A DNA stretch of 64,000 nucleotides from JAFECT01 sp036501825. Lineage in GTDB: Bacteria > Pseudomonadota > Alphaproteobacteria > Caulobacterales > Caulobacteraceae. The DNA lies in NCBI GenBank assembly GCA_036501825.1, contig DASXZP010000005.1, positions 62,001-126,000 of the forward strand. The letters are read 5' to 3'. Under the pieces are notes generated by a model. It worked only from the letters and a program-made list of their open reading frames with translations, did not search any database and was not told the DNA's origin. Positions 57,845-64,000 of the stretch are shown here, piece after piece (position 1 is the first letter of the stretch; each line of letters begins with the position of its first letter). Made by a program: the position numbers and the translations under genes.

Positions 57845-58632
57845 GACTGTTCGCTCTCGCGAGCGCGGCAAGGTTCGCCGCGCTCGCCTTCTCTGCTCTG
57901 GTCCTGGTGGCGGCGCCCGCGCGCGCCGATCCGAACTTTCCGGAGCTGAACGGACGCCGCGTCGTTGACGATGCGCACATCCTGCCGGCCGCAACCCAGA
58001 CCGCGATCCAGGAAAAGCTCGCCGACCTCGAAGGCAAGACCACCGATCAGATGGTGGTCGTCACCGTGCCCTCGCTGCAGGGCTACACGATCGAGGACTA
58101 CGGCTACAAACTCGGCCGCAAGTGGCAGATCGGCCAGAAGGACAAGAACAACGGCGTCCTGTTCCTTGTAGCGCCCAGCGAACACAAGGTGCGCATCGAA
58201 GTCGGCTATGGCCTGGAGCCGGTGCTGACCGACACGCTGTCCTACACGATCATCCAGGACAAGGTGCTGCCGAAGTTCCGCTCCGGCGACATGGCCGGCG
58301 GGGTCAGCGACGGCGTCGATTCGGTCATCCAGCAGCTCACCCTCGATCCCGATCAGGCGGCGGCCAATGTGAAGGCCGCCCAACAGGCGCAGCAGGCCGC
58401 GCCCGCGCGGCACAGCCACGGCTTCCCGATCCAGGCGATCGTCTTCCTGATCATCCTCGTCGTCGTCGTCGGGCGCCTCGGCTTCTGGCCGCTGTTCCTG
58501 CTCGGCGGCATGCGCGGCGGCGGCTTCGGCGGCGGCGGCTGGTCCGGAGGCGGCGGGTTCAGCGGCGGCGGCGGCGGATTCAGCGGCGGCGGAGGCTCCT
58601 TCGGGGGCGGCGGCGCTTCGGGGGGTTGGTGA
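57841..58632 (+). CDS. TPM-domain exported membrane protein (YgcG-like)
   Basis: A 263-aa protein: signal peptide (~1-28), a TPM domain (~30-170: LNGRRVVDDAHILPA, IGYGLEPVLTD-like VGYGLEPVLTDTLS), one transmembrane helix (AIVFLIILVVVVGRLGFWPLFLL) and a Gly/Ser-rich tail (FGGGGWSGGGGFSGGGGG). The poly-Gly tail is usual for this group. TPM domains show phosphatase-like folds, and such proteins act in membrane or photosystem maintenance. Co-encoded with lemA by an ATGA overlap. Confidence 0.9.
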   Translation: MRLFALASAARFAALAFSALVLVAAPARADPNFPELNGRRVVDDAHILPAATQTAIQEKLADLEGKTTDQMVVVTVPSLQGYTIEDYGYKLGRKWQIGQKDKNNGVLFLVAPSEHKVRIEVGYGLEPVLTDTLSYTIIQDKVLPKFRSGDMAGGVSDGVDSVIQQLTLDPDQAAANVKAAQQAQQAAPARHSHGFPIQAIVFLIILVVVVGRLGFWPLFLLGGMRGGGFGGGGWSGGGGFSGGGGGFSGGGGSFGGGGASGGW

Positions 58633-58633
58633 G

Positions 58634-59329
58634 ATGCTGAAACTGACGGATGCCGACCGTGACCGCATCGCTGCGGCGGTCGCCGAAGCCGAGACCAAGA
58701 CCTCCGGCGAAATCTTCTGCGTGATGGCCAAGAAGGTCGGCGAGTATCGCGAAGCGTCCTTCGCCTGGGCCGCGGTGTTCGCCCTGGCGCTGCCGTTCGC
58801 GGGCGTGCCCTTCGGCCTGACCCCCGACAAACTCCCCTTGCCGTTCCTGGGCGCGGACTGGAAGGCCGTGCAATCGTCCGGCATCGACGGGGCGGTCACC
58901 AACGCGCTGATCGCCTATGCGCTCGCGCAAGCGGTGCTATTCGTGGTGCTGTTGCTGGTCTTCCTGCTGCCGCCGGTGCGCCGCTTCCTCACGCCCAAGG
59001 CGCTGAAGCGCGAGCGGGTGCGCCGCGCGGCGCTGGAGCAGTTCTTCGCCAAGGCGCTGCACTTGTCGGAGGGCCGCACCGGCGTGCTGATCTTCGCCTC
59101 GGAAGCCGAGCGGATGGTCGAGATCGTCGCCGACGAGGACATCCACGAAAAGGCCGGCGAGGACCAGTGGGAAGGCGCGGCCCAGCGCCTGGCCGCCGGC
59201 ATCAAGGCCGGCAAGGTCGCCGATGGCTACATCGACGCGATCAAGCACGTGGGCCACGTCCTGGCCCAGCATTTCCCGGCCAACGGGCCAAACCCGAACC
59301 AGCTCCCGGACCGCCTGATCGAGATTTGA
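58634..59329 (+). CDS. TPM-domain membrane protein
   Basis: A 231-aa protein with a short N-terminal domain (AEAETKTSGEIFCVMAKKV), two transmembrane helices (FAWAAVFALALPFAGVPFG; ALAQAVLFVVLLLVFLLPP) and a C-terminal TPM half (RTGVLIFASEAERMVEIVAD). It is the third gene of the lemA set, starting 1 bp after the preceding stop. The second TPM protein probably forms a complex with the first. Confidence 0.88.
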   Translation: MLKLTDADRDRIAAAVAEAETKTSGEIFCVMAKKVGEYREASFAWAAVFALALPFAGVPFGLTPDKLPLPFLGADWKAVQSSGIDGAVTNALIAYALAQAVLFVVLLLVFLLPPVRRFLTPKALKRERVRRAALEQFFAKALHLSEGRTGVLIFASEAERMVEIVADEDIHEKAGEDQWEGAAQRLAAGIKAGKVADGYIDAIKHVGHVLAQHFPANGPNPNQLPDRLIEI

Positions 59330-59415
59330 GCGGGGTCCAGATCACGGCAAATTCAAGGGTTTGCCGGCTTGGGTGGGTTCTTCTGCGGGTTCGCGCGTTC
59401 TAGGTTGGGTAAGCC

Positions 59416-60171
59416 ATGCCGCGCATCCTGACCTACAATGTGCATCGCTGCGTCGGCGTGGACCGGCGCCTCGACGTGGGCCGCATCGCTGCGGTCATCG
59501 GCGAGCACGAACCCGACATCGTCTGCCTGCAGGAGGTGGACGTGCGCCGCGCGCGCACCGGCCGGGTCGATCAGGCCCACGCCATCGCGCGCGAGTTGGC
59601 CATGACCTTCCATTTCAACGCGGCCTTCCACGTCGAAGAAGAGAGCTATGGCGACGCCATATTGACCAACCGGCCCGAGCGGCTGGTGCACAAGGGCGCC
59701 CTGCCGACGCTGAAGGGCGTGAAGGGGTTGGAGCCGCGCGGCGCGGTGTGGGTCGCGGTCGACTTCGACGGCGTCGAGCTCAATGTCATCAACACGCACC
59801 TGGGTCTGGTGCCGCGCGAGCAGCGGCTGCAGGCGGCCGCGCTGGTCGGCAAGGATTGGCTGGGTCATGCGGATTGCGCCGATCCCGTCGTGCTGGTCGG
59901 CGATTTCAACGCGACGTCGCTGACGCGTCCGTATCAGCGGCTGGCGGCGCGCCTGTTCGACGCACAGAAGGCGCCGGCGATCGCCAAGACCCTGCCGACC
60001 TTCCCCTCGGCTTTTCCCGTACTTCGCATCGACCACTGTTTCATCAGCCCCGGGGTGACCGTCACCCAGGTGCAGGCGCCCTTCTCGCCGCTGGCGCGGA
60101 TGGCGTCGGATCATTTGCCGCTGGTGGTCGACTTCCAGCTCTCGTCCGCCGCCGCCGCATCGGCAGCCTGA
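59416..60171 (+). CDS. endonuclease/exonuclease/phosphatase family protein (YbhP-like)
   Basis: A 251-aa EEP-fold hydrolase. Catalytic motifs: LTYNVHRCVGVDRR (Asn), CLQEVDVRR (metal Glu), NVINTHLGL, LVGDFNATS (Asp/Asn) and the terminal SDHLPLVVDF (Asp-His). Next to a phospholipase D-like gene this resembles the E. coli ybhP/clsB pair, so lipid phosphate processing is possible. Its last 61 bp overlap the convergent PLD gene. Confidence 0.85.
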   Translation: MPRILTYNVHRCVGVDRRLDVGRIAAVIGEHEPDIVCLQEVDVRRARTGRVDQAHAIARELAMTFHFNAAFHVEEESYGDAILTNRPERLVHKGALPTLKGVKGLEPRGAVWVAVDFDGVELNVINTHLGLVPREQRLQAAALVGKDWLGHADCADPVVLVGDFNATSLTRPYQRLAARLFDAQKAPAIAKTLPTFPSAFPVLRIDHCFISPGVTVTQVQAPFSPLARMASDHLPLVVDFQLSSAAAASAA

Positions 60172-61604
60172 GCCACGGTGCGTTTCAGAATTCGCGACAG
60201 CCGCCGTCTACGCCACGGCCGCCAGGAATCCGCCGGCGTTGCGGGATCGCCGATCTGCCATTCGGCCATCCATTTTGAGCCGAACGACGCCTTGCCGGGC
60301 GAGAGCAACGAGAGCCGGCCGTCGTTCAATTCCTCGATCGTCGCGTTCAGCGAACCGCTGGCGGCGTAGGCCCAGTCGAAGGATTCGCTGTCGACGCCGA
60401 GGAAATGGCCCACCGTGCGGGCGCGGTGACGGCGGATGAATTCCGACACCGCGTCACCCTCTTGCTCGGCCTCGATGGCCACGTCGCATTCGGTGTCGAA
60501 GCCGCCGGAGCGGTTGTTCAGATTGGTCGAGCCGACGCGCAGAATGCGGTCGTCGATGATCGTGACCTTGGCATGGACGATGATGTCGTGGCCCTGGCGC
60601 GTGCGCGGCGTCCAGGCGCTGAAGCGATGGTACAGATCGGCGCGACGCAGCCGGTCGAGGATGGCGCGGCGCGCGCTGTCCATGGCGAAATGATCGAACC
60701 ACGACGGCGCCCGAGCGGTCGATACCACCACCACCTCGGGTCCGTTCGGTTCTTCAAGGCGAAGCGCCAACGCTGCGGCGATGATCGGCGAGGTGAAGTA
60801 CTGGTTCTCGAGATAGATCAGTTTTTTCGCGCTCGCGATCGCCTCGAGATGCAGCTGTTCGTTCTCGCGGATCCCCGCGGCGCCGCGCCATGCGGGTTCC
60901 GTGCGTGCGATCCCCATCGGAACATCGATCGCGTCGGGCGCAATGTCGCCCGGCCAGTGGTCGAACGCCTCGGTGATCGGGTCGATCTTCTCGCCCGTGC
61001 CCTCGAACCACCGTTCACGCGCCAAGTCTCCCAGCGCCCGCGCCGCCGGCCCGTCGAGCAGACACATGGTCTCGTGCCGCGGCGGAAAAAGAATCCCGGT
61101 GGGGGTGCAGCGCCGCGGGTCCTGGTCGCGGTGCGCGGCCTCGTCCCAACGGTCGACCGACACGTCGCCGCCGCCGCAGAGCGCCAGGCTATCGTCGATC
61201 ACCACCACCTTCTGGTGGTGGCAGGCGCCGAAGGGCCGCGCCCGGTCCAGGCGGAAATTGATCGGCCCCCGCCGGAACCAGTCGAAGGCCCGTTGGGGAA
61301 AGAAATCCTGACCCCAGGCCAGCGGCAGCGGCATGCGCCAGATCAGCAGCCGGACCTTGAGCGCGGGGTTGTCGCGCACGAGGCGGCGCAGCAGATGGCC
61401 GATCTCGGTCCCGCGGTCGTGGACCCCGCCGTCGGGCTGCAGCCGGGTTCTGGGGTCGAACTGCCAGCCCAGCATCAGGATCGATTTCTGGGCCCGGGGC
61501 AGGACCTCGGCCAGGGCCTCGAAATAGGCGGCGTTCTCCATCAGGACGGAAAACCGCCCCGCCCTCTCCACCCGCCAGCAGTTGTCCCCAGCTTTCAGCA
61601 GCAC
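60111..61604 (-). CDS. phospholipase D-like enzyme (ClsB/cardiolipin-synthase type)
   Basis: A 497-aa protein with two PLD motifs: HHQKVVVIDDSLALCGGGD at ~125-145 and HAKVTIIDDRILRVGSTNLNNRS near ~335 (quoted in part HAKVTIIDD). The two HKD repeats form one active site that transfers phosphatidyl groups. The sequence and the YbhP-like neighbour suggest cardiolipin synthase or a phosphatidyltransferase. Start is a GTG at 61604 with GAGGA upstream. The 3' end overlaps the EEP gene by 61 bp on the opposite strand. Confidence 0.88.
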   Translation of the reverse strand: MLLKAGDNCWRVERAGRFSVLMENAAYFEALAEVLPRAQKSILMLGWQFDPRTRLQPDGGVHDRGTEIGHLLRRLVRDNPALKVRLLIWRMPLPLAWGQDFFPQRAFDWFRRGPINFRLDRARPFGACHHQKVVVIDDSLALCGGGDVSVDRWDEAAHRDQDPRRCTPTGILFPPRHETMCLLDGPAARALGDLARERWFEGTGEKIDPITEAFDHWPGDIAPDAIDVPMGIARTEPAWRGAAGIRENEQLHLEAIASAKKLIYLENQYFTSPIIAAALALRLEEPNGPEVVVVSTARAPSWFDHFAMDSARRAILDRLRRADLYHRFSAWTPRTRQGHDIIVHAKVTIIDDRILRVGSTNLNNRSGGFDTECDVAIEAEQEGDAVSEFIRRHRARTVGHFLGVDSESFDWAYAASGSLNATIEELNDGRLSLLSPGKASFGSKWMAEWQIGDPATPADSWRPWRRRRLSRILKRTVAQAADAAAADESWKSTTSGK

Positions 61605-61759
61605 CGTGCGGGTCCTCGGCCGTGGCTGTTTCTAGAGCCGCGCGCGCCCACGGCAACGCTGCGGGTGACCGAAAGTTCATTGCCTTCAGCGTTGCGGCGG
61701 TTGGAGCGAAGGAGGATAATGCCCGCCTCGCCCCCGCTTTGGGGCATGGGCGAAGGGCT

Positions 61760-62029
61760 ATGCTCGATTTCCTCTTCACACTGGTGACGGTCCTGGCTGC
61801 GGCCGCCTTCGGCCAGTTCGGGGTGACCCTGGATTCCAAGCCCGGCGCCCAAACCGCCGCCAATCCCGAGGTGCGCCGCACCGTCCAAGGCGGCGCTCCG
61901 GCCCATGGCCAGCTGCCTTCTCAGATGTCCGGCCAGATGCCTGGCCAAATGCCTGGGATAAAGGCCGCCGCGCACGTCGTACGCCTGCCCGCGCCTGCGG
62001 TTCCGACGGTCGGCCGAAAGGGCGGCTGA
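61760..62029 (+). CDS. small membrane-anchored or exported protein (89 aa)
   Basis: An 89-aa frame starting with a hydrophobic segment (MLDFLFTLVTVLAAAAFG), then a Gln/Met/Pro-rich stretch containing QMSGQMPGQMPG repeats and a basic end. A GAAGGG lies just before the ATG. No family is recognised. Short and of low complexity, so coding is likely but not sure. Confidence 0.45.
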   Translation: MLDFLFTLVTVLAAAAFGQFGVTLDSKPGAQTAANPEVRRTVQGGAPAHGQLPSQMSGQMPGQMPGIKAAAHVVRLPAPAVPTVGRKGG

Positions 62030-62141
62030 ACGCCTCATTCCGCTTTGCGCGCGGTTTACTTACCGTTAGGGTTTCGTCTAACGCGCGAACTTGGAAACGC
62101 AGAAAGCGTGAGCTGCCGCGCCCTGAACATGAGCCGCGCCC

Positions 62142-64000
62142 ATGAGAGTCCGACCCCGCTCCCCCCTGAATTTTTCCGGGCCTGAACCGCTGGTCCTGAA
62201 ACCGTCGGACGTCCTGGAGACGAGCCAAGCCCCGGACTCGGAAGCGGAAACCCCGGCGCACGACGCACATCCGAACGCCGCGGACTTGGAAGCCGACGCC
62301 GTGGCCCATGCCGACCTCGCCCACGAGGTGCTGCCCACGCCCGAACCCCAGCCGGACGCCCACGCAGCGCCGGCGGCGGGCGTCGATGCGCCGCCGGTCG
62401 CGGCGACCTACCGGTCCGAGGGCGTCTTCGCCCGTTCCGGCCGCATCACCTTGAACCTGCGCGACCCCGAGCCGTCCGCCGGCGAGGATGACGACGACGC
62501 GCCGCTGATCCTCAGCCACCCCATCCCCAACACGCCGGTCGAAGCCCCTGAGCCGGTCTTCTCCAATCCGGCCCACGAGATGCGGCCGCCGCTGCGCACA
62601 GCCGACCTTCGTCCCGAGCCGCCGCTGCCCGAGCCCCAACCGGAAGCGGTCGCGCCGCGCCCCGATCCGGCGCCGGCGCTCGCCCCGACGCCTGCGCCCG
62701 AAACGCCGATCATCACGCCGGTCGCCACCTTCGATGGCCGCTCCAAGCGCGCCCGCGGCAAGGCCGCCGCTATCCGCACCGTCGCCGGCGACACCGATCC
62801 CGCCGCCGGCGGCCGCTTCGCCTATCTGATCGCCGCCGCGGTCTCGGTCCTGTGGGTCGGCACGGTCGGAGGCTGGGCCTTCTATCAGGCAGGCCTCGGC
62901 GAACTGCAGATGGCGCCCCTGAACCTCGCCATGCTGACGATCGTCGCCCTCGGACCGGTCGGTCTGATCTTCACCGCCGCGCGACTGATGCGGCAGAGCG
63001 CACGGCTGATGGCCGAGACACGCCGGGCGCGCGATCTCTCCGAAGCCATGGTGGCGCCCGCGGCGCTGGCGGCAAAGGAAACCGTCGAACTGGTCCGGGC
63101 GCTGCGCGCCGAGATCGACGAGTCCACCGCGACCGCCCTGCGTGCGCGCAGCGAACTCTCCGACCTGCGCGACGCGCTGAAGGACCAGACGCGCGAACTG
63201 TCCGACGCCGCCGTCGAAGCCGAACGCGGCGCCAAGACCCTGCGCGAGAGCATGGGCCTCGAACGCGACGAGATGCAGAAGCTGGCGGCCCACCTCGACC
63301 AGCAGTCGGGCAATGTGCTGGAAGCGGTCGACCGTCAGGCGCGCATGGTCGCCGACGCGTCGGACCTGGCGCAGACGCAACTCGGCGAAGCGGAGGCGGC
63401 GCTCGCCGCGCGCGCCGCCGACCTCGCCGCCGCCTCCACCGAAGCGCAGGACGCCGCGCGCCTCGCCGCCGACGATCTTGCGCGCCAGACCATCCGCCTG
63501 GAGACCGCGGGCTCCGGCGTAGCCGAACAGATCCGCTCCGTCGAAGAAGGCCTGTCGCAACAGCGCGGCGCCCTGGTCAACGCCGCCTATGCGCTGCGCA
63601 GCGAGCAGGAAGACTTCTCGGCCCAGGTGGAAACCCAGCGCGCTCAGTTGATCGAAACGCTCAGCCACGCGCGGCTCGCGTCGGCCGACCTGTCCGACAT
63701 CGCCCAGCGCAATTCCGAGGCGTTGAACGCCCTGGTGCACAAGGCCGGCGAAGAGATGAAGGTCCTCGCCGACGCCGCCGATCGCGAACGCAACACCTTC
63801 CACGACGACGCCGCCGTGGGCGTGGAGAAGTTCAAGACTCTTGCCGCCGACACCCGCGACGCCCTGCTGCGCGAGACCGAGCGCGGCCTGTCGCACATCG
63901 CCAATGCCGCCACCGACGCGCGCCGCCTCGCCGAAGAGTCCGTCGACGCCGCCCAGGCGCGCATTGAACAGCTGAACGAGAACGCGGCCGAAGCGGGCCG
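62142..64000 (+). CDS. TipN-like polarity protein, N-terminal 619 residues (runs off the window)
   Basis: The open frame from the ATG at 62142 runs 619 codons without stop and continues beyond base 64000. Residues 1-~220 are Pro/Ala/Glu/Asp-rich and disordered; two transmembrane helices follow (~226-248 YLIAAAVSVLWVGTVGGWAF; ~260-281 LAMLTIVALGPVGLIF); from ~285 there is continuous Ala/Glu/Arg-rich coiled coil (MAETRRARDLSEAM, LRDALKDQTRELSDAAVEAE). This matches TipN, the Caulobacter protein that marks the new pole and the division site. A stop lies in frame 10 bp upstream, fixing the start. Identification is by architecture, not certain. Confidence 0.7.
   Translation, partial: MRVRPRSPLNFSGPEPLVLKPSDVLETSQAPDSEAETPAHDAHPNAADLEADAVAHADLAHEVLPTPEPQPDAHAAPAAGVDAPPVAATYRSEGVFARSGRITLNLRDPEPSAGEDDDDAPLILSHPIPNTPVEAPEPVFSNPAHEMRPPLRTADLRPEPPLPEPQPEAVAPRPDPAPALAPTPAPETPIITPVATFDGRSKRARGKAAAIRTVAGDTDPAAGGRFAYLIAAAVSVLWVGTVGGWAFYQAGLGELQMAPLNLAMLTIVALGPVGLIFTAARLMRQSARLMAETRRARDLSEAMVAPAALAAKETVELVRALRAEIDESTATALRARSELSDLRDALKDQTRELSDAAVEAERGAKTLRESMGLERDEMQKLAAHLDQQSGNVLEAVDRQARMVADASDLAQTQLGEAEAALAARAADLAAASTEAQDAARLAADDLARQTIRLETAGSGVAEQIRSVEEGLSQQRGALVNAAYALRSEQEDFSAQVETQRAQLIETLSHARLASADLSDIAQRNSEALNALVHKAGEEMKVLADAADRERNTFHDDAAVGVEKFKTLAADTRDALLRETERGLSHIANAATDARRLAEESVDAAQARIEQLNENAAEAG

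Noticed and set aside
61776..63896. 706-codon leftward frame opposite the TipN-like gene
   Set aside because: It spans three unrelated regions on the other strand, is Gly/Arg-rich, and conflicts with the convincing two-helix plus coiled-coil protein reading rightward.
62852..63967. 371-codon rightward frame inside the TipN-like gene
   Set aside because: It is a different frame of the same strand with extreme Arg content; the real frame runs from 62142 off the window without a stop.

Overview
This 64 kb window is a GC-rich, densely packed chromosomal segment of an alphaproteobacterium. Genes are tightly packed with many ATGA, GTGA and TGATG overlaps and frequent GTG or TTG starts. A TipN-like polarity protein at the right edge, a ChrR/RpoE-type singlet-oxygen sigma module and a Paa pathway of alphaproteobacterial layout suggest Caulobacterales or a close relative. 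This placement is inference; no rRNA or tRNA gene is visible to confirm it.

Layout. 1-2.2 kb: a leftward operon of a CHASE2 membrane sensor, a small exported protein and a Tat-exported protein cut by the window edge. 2.4-7.4 kb: a GST, then a compact molybdopterin operon moaD-moaE-moaB-moaC-moeA-moaA. 7.6-9.9 kb: an exported M19 dipeptidase, a DUF1993 protein and a ParDE-type toxin-antitoxin pair carrying two frameshifts. 10-24.7 kb: phenylacetate catabolism in three blocks, paaABCDE plus a HisC-like aminotransferase, a thiolase-paaI pair facing paaG, and divergent paaK/paaZ, with small membrane and exported proteins between them. 25-32 kb: a nitrobindin-like protein, a cyclopropane-fatty-acid synthase, two tandem secretin paralogues and a short sedolisin (S53) protease. 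32.4-36.5 kb: a 2-oxoacid dehydrogenase (E2 plus fused E1 alpha-beta) divergent from a TetR regulator. 36.5-43.5 kb: DUF983, an S9 peptidase, a CLC-transporter operon with two DUF5985 proteins, and a Pal-like lipoprotein with a MarR regulator. 43.5-51.1 kb: a sigma-E/ChrR island with two divergent operons of lipid-modifying enzymes. 51.2-64 kb: lipoproteins, an LhgO-like oxidase, an MHYT hybrid histidine kinase, a dicarboxylate symporter, a lemA-TPM-TPM operon, a YbhP/ClsB-like pair and the TipN-like gene.

How the genes work together. The main observation is a 28-bp palindrome (core GACC-N4-GGTC, AT-rich flanks) at three places: on the paaA promoter, between paaK and paaZ, and between the TetR gene and the 2-oxoacid dehydrogenase operon. 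This suggests one TetR (PaaR-like) regulon linking the Paa pathway to an oxidative decarboxylase. With the aminotransferase directly downstream of paaE, it suggests a phenylalanine to phenylpyruvate to phenylacetyl-CoA route, which I infer and have not seen demonstrated. The second system is the sigma-E/ChrR island. Two divergent candidate promoters of the same type (TGATC[C/T]-N16-CGTAT) would drive rpoE-chrR-DUF1295-cfa-DUF2177 on one side and an FAD oxidoreductase, DUF1365, a sulfotransferase and DUF6065 on the other.
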